Source: Syngnathus acus (Eukaryota > Chordata > Actinopteri > Syngnathiformes > Syngnathidae). From it: 64,000 nucleotides of DNA. The notes below the pieces were generated by a model. The model searched no databases. It saw only the letters and a list, made by a program, of their open reading frames with translations, and was not told the origin of the DNA. Within the stretch, counting starts at the first letter, position 1, and the number at the start of each line of letters is the position of its first letter. Below are positions 12,601 through 25,304 of the stretch, one piece after another. The translations under genes were made by a program, and so were the position numbers. Location: the NCBI RefSeq assembly GCF_901709675.1, contig NC_051090.1, positions 4,950,342 to 5,014,341 on the forward strand, in the 5' to 3' direction.

Positions 12601-15600
12601 TCAGCCAATGCCGTCTTTTAAGTGATCATTGATCGGATATTACTGGACCAGGCTGGAGGTGTTCACGGATATTTCCGCCGTGACCCTTTCAGTTCTAAGC
12701 GTCAAAATCCTCCATCGGTGGCTTTTCCGTCATTTGTCACATCACGTCTATCGATACAGCCCGATTGCGACCTCCGCTCAGATGTGTTCGGTCGAGCACC
12801 GGTGTGACTTTCACCACTCGGGGAGAAAAATGAGAGTGAGGCATTCTTCTTTGCAGCTATGAATTTTTTTTTTTTGGGAAGTCTTCCTCATCTTCCACAC
12901 AATCGTTTCACCTCTGTATAGCAAGGTCACCCTGCTCAAGGGCACATCAGCTGCCCGACCTTACTGAAGCACGAATTGAACTCTCGCGCTCATGATTGTC
13001 CGACCCAGGTACCGACACGAAGATCCTGCGGAACTGCGGGAAACTGCGGGCGAAGAGAACTCGCTTGGAGAATAGTCTCAACAAAGCAGTGATTGGGGTG
13101 AGCGCTGCAGTATGGAATAAATCCGTCCTTATTAGACTTATTTGTTATCTATTATCCATTTAAAGATTGATCACATGACTAAACTGTCCACAGATCATGC
13201 TGTTTTTGCTGTCGGCCGTGCTTCTTCTGGCCGTTGGCTGTGGGGTGTTCGCAAGCCGGGTCATGACCCGTACAGAATTTCTCTCTGCTCTGATTATCAA
13301 CGGTGACCCGGTCTACACAGGCTTCCTGGTCTACTGGAGCTACTTCATTCTGCTCAGCCCGGCCGTGCCCATCATGCTCTACGTCACGTTAGTTGAAACT
13401 TCTGCTCTGATGCTGGTGTGGATGTCATGATCCTGATAATTGTGTGTGTTTGCAGATTTGAGTTGATCCAGACATACCACAGCAAGTTTATTAATTGGGA
13501 TTTGGAGATGTATTGGGCTCAGACAGACTCCCCAGCACAGGCTCAGTGCACTTCCCTATGTGAGGAGCTGGGTCAGGTGGAATACCTGCTGAGTGACAAA
13601 ACTGGAACATTAACTCAAAATCGGTTGCTCTTCAGGCAGTGCTGCATAGCCGGCGAGATCTATGGTATAGTCACATTTTTTCCCTGTACTGATTATTATT
13701 TCTCAAATAGTCCACATACAGTAAAATCAAAGTATGAAAATTCTTCACCTTTTTTTTTTTTTTTTTTAAATAAGCCTGGAACGGATTAATGATATTTCAA
13801 TTTATTTCAATTGGGAAAGATTATTTGACATACAGGAATTTTGTGCGAATGAATTGACCTTACAGCTCAAGGTGTCACTGTTTATATATTCATTTAAAAA
13901 CTGTTTGCTGAAATCAAGTCGAGGATTTTTGGAGGAAATTTTGGTGGCCCTGAAGTTCATCATTTGTAGATCACATGGTTTTATTTTTTATTCCAAAAGG
14001 TGATTCATCAACAAGGGCAGAAGATGTGGAGGTACTGTATGATCACCTCTCAATGTTCTACAACGTATAGCATGATGATAATTGTGCTTCATACAATGTG
14101 TCCTACTTTGAGCCAATGGATCTCAGCTGGAATCCGTTCTCTTGTGGGGGGCTTTTCATGTGGGCTCCCACCCTGGTTGAGCGTCTCCGAGCGCAACCGT
14201 GTCCGACCGTCAAGGGATTCTTCACTGCACTCAGTGTGTGTCATACTGTCATGGTCCAGTGGAAAGAAGGTGGGACCTCAACTTAATTTTTTTTGTGTGT
14301 GTGGAATGTGCATTTTTTATCTCATTTCCTCTCAGATGCTCCAGTTTACCAAGCAACGTCTCCCGATGAGGAGACTCTCGTCGGCGCCGCCAGGGAACTG
14401 GGCTGGGTCTTCACGTCCAGAACACGAGACAGTATAGTCGTGTCCGAGATGGGTGTCACACGTCACTATAAGGTGTTGGCGTTGCTTGACTTCACCAGCC
14501 AGAGAAGACGGATGTCGATATTGGGTGAGGGAATCAATCTTTTCATGTCTCAAGCCTGCCTCGTTTCACTGTTATTTTTGTGGTGTTGCTCTCCATGGTT
14601 TGCTGGTTTTGTGATGCAGTACGAGAGCCGGAGGGGGCTTTAAAACTGTACTGTAAGGGAGCTGACATTGTGATACTGGAGAGGCTGCAGAGGCACTGTC
14701 CTCATCAGGAGAGCATTGAACAAGCCCTGGAGGTACCCACGCAACTTGACAACAACACAATAGCTAGACTTGTCTTCTCTGAGGGCCCCGCCCGAATGGA
14801 AATTTAACTTAACAGTCTTCTGCATGTGACCAGTGTCTTTATCTTTAGACTTGGTGAAGCAGCATGTGGCTAAAGGCAATTCTCTGAGTTCTGGGAGTCT
14901 ATCATACTGATAGCTTTGAGTGTTTGTTTTTTTCCCTAGCTGTTTTCCCAGGCTTGTCTGAGGACCTTGTGCATTGCCGTTCGATCGGTTTCTGAGACGT
15001 CATGGGAGCGGTGGAGTCAAACTCTGACTCGGGCCGCTGCCATGCCGACCTTCGACCGCAACGCCCTGCTAGAGAAGGTTTATGATGAGATGGAGCAAGA
15101 TCTCCTGGTGGGCTTGCTATGAAATATTTCAGTGTTTTTAATGCTGTTTAAATAATTAGTTTGTATGATATAAAGCCCAAATTTATCATCCTTAGCTTTT
15201 AGGGGTTACAGCCATCGAGGACCGACTCCAGGAAGGCGTCCCTGAGACCATTTCTCTCGTTAAACAGGCTGGGATTAAAGTATGGGTGCTTACAGGGGAC
15301 AAAAAAGGTATGCCGAGTATGAAAAACGCTTTGCAGAACACCCTGCATTTCCACTTTGTTTCTACCCTCAAGAGACGGCAGTCAACATTGGATATGCATG
15401 TAAACTACTGGATCCTGACACGAGATTACTGGAGTGGCAGGAGTTGAGGTCAACCGCGATGAGAATAAAGATAAAAGTGGGAACATGAATTCATCGTATT
15501 ACTGACTTTGTGTGTTTGACTCACAGACAGATCCTCCAATCGCCTGACCCTGGAGGCCATTTCCAGAAAATCAGAAAGACAGATCTGTGGGCTGTTGAAA

Positions 15601-17973
15601 AGGATAAAGCTGGAGTACAGACTGCTGTGGTCCTGACTGGTCCTGAGCTGGTAAACATGAATAATTCATCTCCATCTACACCACCACCATAAATAACACG
15701 ACTAAAGCTTTCGTATATAGCAAATTTGAGCTAACAACACAAAAAAATCATCTAAAAAACTGCAAGTTGGGGCACTGTGTAATTTAAAAATCAGTTGACT
15801 GATGAAAGAGCCTTGTGGGACACCACGAGTGCATCTCTGTTTACAATGGCGACTATTTGAAAAAACTGTTGGAGGCCATAAATATAAAACATTCATTCAC
15901 CAACAAAAAACAATCACCTCAAAATGCCGTACATTATCTTTGGACCACCTGAATTGTGTTTCTCTACAGACAGAGTTTGAGCAGAGACCAGAGTGGGGTG
16001 CCAAGTTCATGAGCTTAGCTCAACAGTGTCAGACGGTGTTGTGTTGCCGGGTAACACCTGGACAGAAGGCAGATATTGTCACTTTGGTCAGGAAGCACAC
16101 AAGCTCCATCACGCTGTCCATCGGAGATGGCGCCAATGATGTAAACATGATCAAGAGTGAGTGAACGATCCAGAACAAGATTTTAGAGATTCTTTTACCA
16201 AGTCTTGAATCTTGTTTATGTCCATTTTAGCGGCTCATGTCGGCGTGGGACTGGCGGGAGTGGAGGGAGGTCAAGCCGTACAGAACGCGGACTTTTCACT
16301 GTCGCGTTTCAGATACCTGCAAAGGCTCCTGCTGGTCCACGGGCGCTGGTCCTATCGACGCATCTCCCTGTTCCTGCGCTACTTCCTGTTTAAGACCTGT
16401 AGCTTTGCCTTGGTGCACTTGTGGTTTGGGATCTTCAACGGCTACAGTGCTCAGGTAGGATGTTCAGTGAAATCAAAAGGAATGACTGAAGAAGCATTTT
16501 TGAGTGCTAATATAAAATAATTTATATTTCTGTCTTGCAGTCTATGTATGAGACGTGGTTCATTGCCTTGTATACAACCTTCTACACATCATCCCAGATT
16601 TTGTTCGTGGCCTTCTTTGAAAAGGTGAGAGCTAGACTTTGCGTTTGGGGCTAACTCCCTCCGATCCTCGTGCACCTGAAAATAAATTCAAGCCACTCCA
16701 CCTTTACGATTTAAAAAAAAATCAAATTCTTGTCATTTCTCTTGGTGTTGAATGTACAAAGGTTATTTTGCTGGTTAATGATGCTGTTTTGGTAGCACAT
16801 TGTTAGGTCAAAAAAGTTAAATCAACAGAGATTAGGAAGGTTAATTTGCAGCTAAACGGTGGATGGGTTATTTTAAATCAACTCCTGGTAGTACACTATT
16901 TGCATTTTGGATTAACCTTTTCGGCCTTTTCGATTTCAATTAACTGTGCTATGATGACTCTATGGTCATTTTTTTATTCCTACTTGCTAACACCAAAGTT
17001 GTTGTATTTTTGATGCTGTCATGTGACCACATACCGCAAAGTGATGTCTATGTTGCATTTTAGGACGTAAGTGCCGAGACCAGCCTAATGTGGCCCGAGT
17101 TGTACAAGTGTGGACAGAAGCAGGAGCTTTCCAAACCCCTGGTTTTGTTTACGTCGCTATTTTACGCCCTCTACACTTCGTTTGTTCTCTTCTTCATTCC
17201 GTGCGGAGTCTACTACAACACTACCGTCGACTACCAGACCATGGCGGTCACTGTGTCCATGGCAGCCGTATTTACTGCCACGATAGAGGTCAGGGTTGTT
17301 GTTTTTTTGGGAAAGTTAAATCGCACACAAATAATCGAACACCAGTATTGTCATTTTGCCCGACCTAATCTCAAACTGACATTGGTTGTCTTCCATCAAG
17401 ATTGTGCTGGTGACCAGAAACTGGACAAAGTTCAACATAGGATCCGTGTGTCTTTCTTTGCTGCTCTACTTCATCTGCTCCCGAATCACACACAGCAAGT
17501 TTTTGTTCCAGAGAGCACCGGCTGATTATTTATTTTACGGTACCGTTTTAAAAAAAATTAATTTAAAAGGTGGAGAATTGCTTGAATATATATCATTTGT
17601 GGGTTTTTCTTCAGGTGCATCTGACGAGGCGTTTGCAGATCCAGTTGTGTGGCTCACAGCTCTGCTTACTGCCTTGACAGCTGTGTTGCCTTCAATGACC
17701 TCCCTGGCCCTTAGTGTCATCCGAACTGCCCACAACAATCACAAGGTGAGACTCATTTCAGTGTGAATGCTGGCATTGTAATCAAGAAAAAGCCAATCCA
17801 TTCATTTTAAAAAATATATATGAAATGACTATTATATTTTCATGATGAGTCTTTACATGGATGTGCTGCAGGTACACATCATGTGCCATCAGCCAGTGGA
17901 ACTGAGGTCACACACTCAAAGGACGTCTTCTTTTTGCCGTTCTTCATTTGCTGCCACTAAAGAAGCTAACTGA
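9610..17973 (+). CDS. atp8b3: P4-ATPase phospholipid flippase, ATP8B class (27 coding exons)
   Basis: Coding exons: 9610-9628, 9970-10061, 10146-10259, 10665-10763, 11162-11223, 11734-11806, 11968-12038, 12157-12248, 12322-12480, 13009-13097, 13194-13387, 13456-13664, 14000-14031, 14113-14269, 14336-14524, 14620-14732, 14940-15107, 15196-15307, 15373-15448, 15527-15650, 15970-16156, 16231-16454, 16541-16624, 17064-17288, 17401-17539, 17615-17745, 17872-17973. All junctions are GT-AG and in frame, giving 1111 residues, normal for the family. The enzyme would move aminophospholipids to the cytosolic leaflet, usually with a CDC50 partner. Motifs: DGET 176-179, PIML 349-352 (family motif is PISL), phosphorylated Asp in DKTGTLT at 402, CKGAD 562-566, TGDK 677-680, GDGAND 800-805, then C-terminal membrane helices. 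The start has A at -3 and G at +4; an in-frame ATG at 9517 is an alternative. ATP8B membership comes from sequence; the symbol atp8b3 rests on its tail-to-tail position next to onecut3. Confidence 0.9.
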
Positions 17974-18184
17974 AGCACAGTTGTGGATTTTGGCCGTGAA
18001 GGAACAATACCGAGGTGGACCTCAGCCACATCATGAAGAAACTGAGAATTTCCCTTCTGGTAACATGGTAGAACAGTTTTAGATCATTTCCTGTCGAGCA
18101 TACACTCGTATTTAATTTTTTTTAATTAACTGTAGCGTTTGTGTATAATGAATTGATATATATACACACATTATATACCTAATG

Positions 18185-18190
18185 ATTAAA
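18185..18190 (+). terminator. Candidate flippase poly(A) signal ATTAAA
   Basis: First poly(A)-signal-like hexamer after the stop at 17973, about 210 bases downstream in an AT-rich stretch. It is the common variant of AATAAA. Plausible but untested. Confidence 0.35.
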
Positions 18191-18505
18191 ACTGTTGACA
18201 ATTAAGCACAAAAATAATGACGTCAAGGCCCATGTTTTACAATTGTTTTATTTTCTTAATTTATTTCAAAACACGCAAATTTACCCATATTATCCTTTTT
18301 AAGATGTCGTTTTTCGGTAACAGTTATTTCCCTCTTCAAAGTCTCAACAAGAATGAAACTTTCAAAAAAAACAAACCCCCCCACCCACCCACCACCATAC
18401 ACACACTCACAAAAAAAATCCTTCACAGGCTCTCCGGCTTCTGCAGTGGGAGGCGGGGCAAAAGAGGCTCTCTGAACGTGGGCGTGTCCCTCGTGTACTT
18501 AATGC

Positions 18506-18508
<3 letters not shown>

Positions 18509-18566
<58 letters not shown>
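18509..18566. repeat. (TG)n microsatellite
   Basis: About 29 uninterrupted TG units between the two convergent genes. Open frames across it (Cys-Val repeats) are not genes. Confidence 0.95.
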
Positions 18567-18569
<3 letters not shown>

Positions 18570-19988
18570 ACGAGACGGAATGGTCCTCTTATAGTATATC
18601 ACACGACCCGTAGAGCAGCGTGGAACATTGTCTTCTCAGTTTGCTCGCCCGATTGTCGTACCTCTGATTTCATCTTTGGTTTCAAAAGGCAGACGTTGCC
18701 TTCTGTGTGTGTGTCTGTCAGTGCAATACAAGCCACCATCTCCAGACCACATTGTAAACGTACGTACGCCATGTTTGCGTTGATTGTGTGTAGTGGCCCT
18801 TCCTTGGCCCTTTTGGGGGGGGTCGCAAAGACAGTCGAACATCGCGGGACTCCATTTTGTGTCAGTGGCAGTTTTGTGTGACATCAGTGCATGGCCCCCT
18901 CCCCATGCGGCCACTCTCTACGTTAACCCTGAGTGGCAAGGGGGTGCTCTGCTGCCCGTTGTGGTTGGATGGTAGGGGGAAATGTTAGGGGGTGGGGGGG
19001 GGCGTGAGGGTTCTACACTCTGACCCAGCAGCAACGATTAAGATTGGGTGGGGTCAGGTGATTGCATAGTTCTGTGTGCAAAAGCCACCAACCGTAGCTT
19101 TTTTTTTCCCATGTCATTTTTTTTTCCCCATCAGCAGGACGTAAGTGGTGGGTGATAAGATGTATGGTCTTTGCACCACAGCACGATGCTGTGAGTGTGG
19201 GAGGGGCGGATTCCCCCCCGCCCCCCCTTCTCTTATTTCTAGCATTTAGCTTAAATGATGGCATGTAGAGGGAAGATGTCACCGGGTGTTTGGCAGTCGG
19301 ACACAAGCAGCACGTCGTGACTCAGAAAGCCTCTTTTCCCCGTGATTTTATTCAGTCCTTGCCCTCCCCCTTTTGTCCTCCCCCACTGGCCTGCCCCTCT
19401 CTCTCTACCTTTTTTTTCCTTTTGCTTTGAAACTGATTGTCTTCTACCATCACAAAGACACTTGGTTCTGATTGATTAACAGGTAACAGAAGAGGGAGAG
19501 CACAGTGTGACTGGGGGGCATCCTCGTCGGCGGGCCCCCCCTCCCCTCGTATCCCGTCGGCTGAGCGACCAATCCCGTAGAAGCGGAATGACATGCACGT
19601 GTTTGACAGTAAATGCCGAGGTCGCCGCGGCGACGGGATTGCTCGCCCGCCCGCCCGCCGTGGGTCGGCCGTCGCTTGTTTTTGGTCAAGAAGTGGTTTT
19701 GGCATGACAGATATCGCAACCCAGAGTTAAAAGAACATGAGAAACACTTGGTCGTCACAAAAATACACACTCGTACACCGATTGAAGAGAAGCACGCGGA
19801 CAGACGTTGAGGTGAGCGCAAGGTCGGCTCGGGCCTGTGTGCGTCCCTCTGATTAACTCCAAGTGAACAGCCCTGTCTTTGGAAAAGCAAGACGCACATT
19901 TAGGCAGGACCCGAGCCGGACCAGCGCCAAAAGCTGAGGAATGAATGCTATTGATTGGGAGGAGAAGAGTTTGACCTCCCCCAGCGCA

Positions 19989-20004
19989 CACTGCCCCCTA
20001 CTGT
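19989..20004 (-). promoter_or_regulatory. CTCF-like motif, one mismatch
   Basis: Minus-strand reading ACAGTAGGGGGCAGTG differs from the recalled CTCF core only at the first base. It lies between the convergent flippase and onecut3 genes. Motif evidence only. Confidence 0.3.
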
Positions 20005-20614
20005 CTGGAGTTATATACATCAAAGAAACATGGGGGGGAGCTCGGGGGGAAGAAGGGTTGCAACAACACATGCACACAACCAGGGACGGAAAGTCTAAAA
20101 ACAAAGACCTCCTCCAATGCTAAAAACCCTAATCCTCCATTTTTTGTAATTTTTTTTTCTTTTCTTTTTTTTTCTTTTTTGTAGCTAACCAAAATATTCC
20201 CACCCGCTCCCATGTCGTTCCTTTTTTCCTCCTCCCACACAAAATCACAGGTCATTCCTGTTGGTTTCTATACAGTTATACAATATCCATGCACAAAAAG
20301 GAACAGAAAAAGCACACCTTTTTAATAAAAGGTGTCGGTCTTCGTTATTCGAAGAACATCAGGAGCATTTGAACACACCCGCAAAAGTAATTCCACCCTA
20401 ACTTGAGAGGAAAGACAACAAGGGACAGAAGAAAGCTAACAATAGTAAAATATTTCCCTTTGGTTTATCGGTTCTGGTTTGCGATAGATCCTTTTCATGC
20501 GTATGGCAGACCACGTTTGCTTTGTCTTCCTGGACTGAGCTCATTATTTGCACTAAAAAAATAAAATAAGATAAATTAACGACCAGTTGACTTTGCAATT
20601 GTTTTAAATACAAT

Positions 20615-20860
20615 CACTGGCGGAGCTAGGATTTTTTTCCCCCTTATGGGGCGGCCAGGGGGTTTGCAAAATATCAAAAAAAATTATAAATCCAAAAAAT
20701 AATTCAGAAAAATCCGGAAAATGTCCAATGTAATTTCCAATGGGTAATGTAAAAAAAAAAAAGAAATTCCTGGAAAAATTGGAAAATACCCAGAAGTATA
20801 TTATCTGGCCTGGCATCTGGGGGTTTCCAATTATATTTCATATACCCCCCCCTCTATTTC
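20615..20860. repeat. Dispersed-repeat-like fragment
   Basis: The stretch begins 'actggcggagctaggatttt', a phrase I recognise from repetitive DNA in many fish, and ends near 'ccaccagtgg'. Between them are runs of 'aatccggaaaatg' / 'aattggaaaatac' type sequence. The family was not identified. Confidence 0.35.
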
Positions 20861-23185
20861 CACCAGTGGTTACAGTTGTAGTCTTTCAAAATAAAGGAGC
20901 ATAGCATGCGTATTATTAAAATTTTAGAAAAATACTGAAAATTGTGGCGTGATGGATTTTCCAATTGTATTGATCTGTATTGCCAAGAAACATCGTTACA
21001 ACAAAGAAATAGTCTACCAAACAAATTTCCTTCCTTTATGATTGAAGACGGAGGAAGCACAAGTGGTCTGACATCACGCAAAAAGGCTTCTGTAAATGCC
21101 CAATCTTGTTTCTTTTCATCGCAATGTTCTGCTTTGTAACAGGAAGTCAACATCTGTCTTGTCTTCTGTCTCTTTTGTGGCCCTTCACAGATTCCACACA
21201 TTCACCGTGTCTTTTCCTTTTATGAAAAACAAGTACATGCCGTAGCAAAAACAGCAAACGTACGAGGAGAAAATGAGCAAAACAAATGTTCTTTTTTTTT
21301 TTTAACAGTATAAAGCTTCAAGTCACAAGTTTCAAAACTAACTATCATAGTGTCATAGTTTCATAATCATCGTTTATCATTAGCAGTATTATTTTCAGTT
21401 TTTAAATTACATAAAGTTTACATGAAAGGTTTTTGAGGTATTTCAGAATTAATTGTCAAACACACACCTACCGACTCTTAACGCTCGCCGAGGGGGGAAG
21501 GGGGGGGGGGGCAGGGATGGATGGACAAGGTTAAAGGGGGGGAGGTTGTTTTTGTGAGTCTTCCACACTTTTAACAGTGCAGCCTCTGTGCTTGCACGAG
21601 TGGAGTGAGATGATGAGCTAAGATAACACCAAGTACAAAAAAGCCCTCTGGGCGCCCGGCACCTCTTGCCTCTCTTTTTTTTTTTTTTTTTTGCCTCCCT
21701 CTGTCTCTGTTACACAAAAATATCTCTGATGCGAGAGAGGCAAAAACAAACAAAACAAAAAAACACTGACAAAAAAAAAAAAAAAAAAGGCGGTGGAGCA
21801 CACCGGGCGGGCTGCGGGCTTAAAAACACAAAAGTGTGTGACAAATGAAGCTAACTGGACTGACGTAAATAGCGTATAGAGATTGTTTCATAGACTTTCT
21901 ACATGATAAAGTGCTTGTATTGTAGTGTATCAAGATGGAAAGTCAATATGGGAGAAAATGCTGACACAGCTGGTGTCCCTCTCCCCCCCCTCCCCCTTTA
22001 CTGTCCATCCAATTATGGGTGCATTGTTTAGGGGGGGTGGGGGGGTTGGCGTGCTACCCTCCTATGTGTGTGTGTTGTCTGTATTTGCGTGTCCAGTGCA
22101 GTCCCACCCGTGGTTGAAGGGAAAAGGCACTCAACTCTGTCCTGCAAAATGGCCGCCTCCTCCTTTGTGGCCAACTGCAGTCTGACTGCGCTGTGTGTTT
22201 TGTGTGTTTGGGTGCCCCCCCAGGCAGTTTGGGAACGGTAGGCTGCAGTATCTTTGGTATTAGTGGCGGTTTCACAAACCACTCAGCTTAGTGAGGTAGC
22301 CATCATTGGTTTTCTCACTACAAACATTTTTGTCAGCCGAAAACACTCGAGCTGATTCGTCGCTTATTAAACCCCCCCCTCCCATTTTTTTTTTTTGTAC
22401 CACCCCCTTGTAGCTTGTCCTTTTTTTGTAGCGGCCTTAACTCACTGCTTACAGCAAGGTGAAGTTAAGTGTGTTCAACTCCCACGTACAAGCTCTGCAC
22501 TACTCTGACTACATTGTTGGAAATGCTACACTTGCATCTTAAGACCGTACGCTGAAAAGTCTCGACCTTTAAAACACACGCACGCACGCGCACACACGCT
22601 CCCCCCCCCCTTCAAAGGTCATTTTTCTTTGTCCCTTCGTCAAGAAAGTTCTGACATAAAGATGCCAACACAAAAAAAGTAATTCCTCCTGTTTCCTTGT
22701 GTCTTCTCAGAGTCCATCTGAATGCCAAAATAAAACACAACAAATGTCATTCATTAGCAACATCACTCTTTGAGAAAGTCCTACTTTTTTTTGTTTTGTT
22801 TTGGATTTATCAACAAGGTGCCTTCCTTTATGCACAAAAAGAGCAGAATAGTAACAAGAACTAGAAACTTGGTACTAATTGAATACCCGCATCGTTGTAG
22901 AGAGAAAATGGTGAAGGGGAGGTAGAAAGCCAAACAATGACCGAGTTTCTGGACTATTTGCGACGGCTCGTGTGTATTGTCTTTTGAGGTTTGCCTTTCA
23001 ATCCTAATTTTAAGAAGAAAGAAAAAAAAATATTGTTGATTGCTATGACGCACACGTATCTCTCGTCACCAGCGTGTGTGAGTCAACTACCGTGTTGTCT
23101 GATTGGAATTAAGGCAGTCAAACGTTGGCACAAAAATTATTGGAGCAGGTTTGACAGCTTGAGTGTTGGCTACAGCTAACCCCTT

Positions 23186-23197
23186 TGTGTGTGTGTG

Positions 23198-23228
<31 letters not shown>
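23186..23228. repeat. (GT)n microsatellite with one CG interruption
   Basis: A GT tract interrupted once by 'gcgt'. Confidence 0.9.
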
Positions 23229-23229
<1 letters not shown>

Positions 23230-23492
23230 GTTTGGAGATATGGCCTGGAACTAATTATATTAGTAGAGTGTTTGAGCCCCACTGAAAAGAAAAATCTAAT
23301 ATTATGAGAATAGCTGTAATCTTACAAGGGTTATAATTTTTTATGGAAATTATTTTCAAAACATTGTGATATGATTTATGAAAAAAAAACCCGGCTGTTT
23401 ACATCCCCATCTTATGCCTCACAAGAAAATCCAGGAATCAACCAATCAGAGACAGAAGTTGTGCAATCACGGACACTCATCGTGGCCATTGC

Positions 23493-23505
23493 TGACCTTT
23501 GACCT
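23493..23505. promoter_or_regulatory. Perfect DR1 nuclear-receptor element
   Basis: TGACCTTTGACCT, the reverse complement of AGGTCAAAGGTCA, is a perfect direct repeat with one-base spacing. This is the consensus for RXR heterodimers, HNF4 and COUP-TF. It lies 1.5 kb beyond the onecut3 stop codon. HNF4 and ONECUT factors act in one liver/pancreas network in mammals; relevance here is inference. Confidence 0.35.
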
Positions 23506-25011
23506 TGTTTACCCCCGAAACATTGTTTTAAATGCATGACGATTCAGACAGTCACACTGTTTGGCTCTGATTGGTTATTTTTCCTCAGGCACGGTGGTTT
23601 CTTGGATATCAAATGCATGTAATGAGGGTGGAAATGCCTTGTTTTTTTTTTCACAGATCAGAATAAAGTTTTCCAAGTCAAAGTGAAGAATTTCCGAGGA
23701 GCTAGTAGATGGAATTGCCTACTGCTTTGTCGGCATTCTTCGATTTGGACTTCGTGTGTTATCGTGATGTTTTCCTTTCAGTGTTGTCCAAATACTTTGA
23801 ATGGAACAACAACAAAGCTTCCAAAATTAAATCCCTAACTGCCGCTGCACCTGTTTTTGTGTTTTGTATCTTTCCCACTGTTTGTTTGTAAAGCTTTCGA
23901 ACTTTTTGGTCTTTGCTTGATCCCTGCGATTTTCCGATTGGGTTTGAACCCCCCCCCCCCACTCCCTCTTTTCCGGCTTTGGATGAGGAGCAACAATAGG
24001 CTAATGGCCGCTTATTGATTAATGTGTTGTGCCTCTCTCGTCTACGCTTTGGCCGGCAGGGCGCACTGTGGCTCTGCTCGAAGTGTGCTGCTGCTTTTGT
24101 GTCGCCATCTCCGCTGGGGGCTCCTTTTACTCTCCCTATAGAAACCGGACGGATGCCCAAGCGTGTTTTTGTCGCTTAGTTGTCGCTTTCCGGCTTATTG
24201 ATCAGGGGGGGGGGACTTCGGGTGGAACAAAGAGCTTGTCTGAGACGTGTCGCCAGGCCTCTCCCCCCCGGTTGAGGTCAAAGAACTCAGGCTTTACAAT
24301 GGCAGGCCCTCCAACATCTGTGCAAAAAAATATAGACCTGGGCCGGGAAGACCTGCCGCCGAGCGTCTTCGTTTTCACCTTGAGGGAGAGGTCGAGGCCC
24401 CGCTCGCTCTGTTGGCATTGATTCATTTTTTTTCTTTCAATTCATTAGTTGGCCGTGTGATCAGCCGGAGCTGCTTTGTGAGATGGCCGACCATCGGGGA
24501 ATACCTTTAGGCGAAAGATGAGAGGTGGGGGGAGGTACTGTCGAGGCGAGGGAGCTGGAAAGCCTGTACGTGGTTTGCGTGTGGCGCTCGGAGAGTAAGG
24601 CTGTGTGCTGTTGTGTTCGATTTATTGCCGTTCTTTCGTAGAGGGGTGACGTAGGGGGGTGGGGGGCAGAAAGTCAGGATCGGCGGCTACGTCGGTTGTG
24701 CCCAATACCGTCCAACAAATAAAAAGAAAAATCTTTGGTGTCTCTTTTACTTTGATGCCCTAAAGATGATTTCCAAAAAAGACTCAGAATTAATGATTGT
24801 CCTTGTGTGACTAATACAGAGCGGACCTGACCTCAACTTTTTCCCCCCCCGATTTAGAGCTTGACGTTTTTGACCGACAAAAAAGATGATTGCATGGCAC
24901 AAAGGATTTTTTTTTGTGGGGCGAGGACTTATTTGGACGGTCCATAGATTCATTTGCTACGCCTGCTCGCCCAGGCCTGGATTGCCCTCCTCCCCCTCCC
25001 TCCTCCTCCTC

Positions 25012-25304
25012 TCAGGCCTTGGAGAAATTGGTGGCAGAGGTGCCCGGCTGCCCGGGGCTGGTGCCGTGGTCGTCGTGCCAGCGGTCCACGCAGCGGCGCC
25101 GGGCGTTCATGAAGAAGTTGCTGACGGTGCTGAGCTCCAGGCCCAGTTGCTGGGAGATGGTGATCTGCATTTCCTTGGATGGTCGCTTGTTCTCCTTGAA
25201 GATGGCGATGAGCGTGCGCCGTTGCAGGTCCGTGAAGACCAGCCGCTGCTTCTTGGGAGCGGTGTTGCGGTCTTTGTGTTGCTCCTGTTCTTTGCGCTTG
25301 CAGG
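25012..25304 (-). CDS. onecut3: ONECUT3, exon 2: homeodomain and C-terminus
   Basis: Last coding exon, encoding residues 352-448 and the TGA. It starts after AAG with a split alanine codon (G from exon 1 plus CC), giving ...RLA-A-CKRKEQEQ, as in mammalian ONECUT3. The ONECUT-type divergent homeodomain covers about residues 369-428 and includes QRLVFTDLQRRTLIAIF and the recognition helix VSNFFMNARRRC. This helix has Phe-Met at homeodomain positions 49-50, a class hallmark. The protein ends in NFSKA, close to the mammalian TFSKA end. Overlapping frames on both strands are shadows. The 3' UTR continues below 25012 for an unknown distance. Confidence 0.95.

Larger units (their letters stand above)
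17974..25011. other. Interval between convergent flippase and onecut3 genes; possible long onecut3 3' UTR
   Basis: Seven kilobases with no credible coding exon. The flippase 3' UTR probably ends near 18.2 kb. The rest is rich in poly-T, poly-A, poly-C and GT tracts. Vertebrate ONECUT transcripts are known for very long 3' UTRs, so much of this could be minus-strand onecut3 3' UTR. TTTATT near 18.25 kb, which is AATAAA on the minus strand, is a possible end. The interval also holds a GT array (18509-18566), a repeat fragment (about 20615-20860), a GT tract (23186-23228) and a perfect nuclear-receptor DR1 at 23493-23505. Confidence 0.4.
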
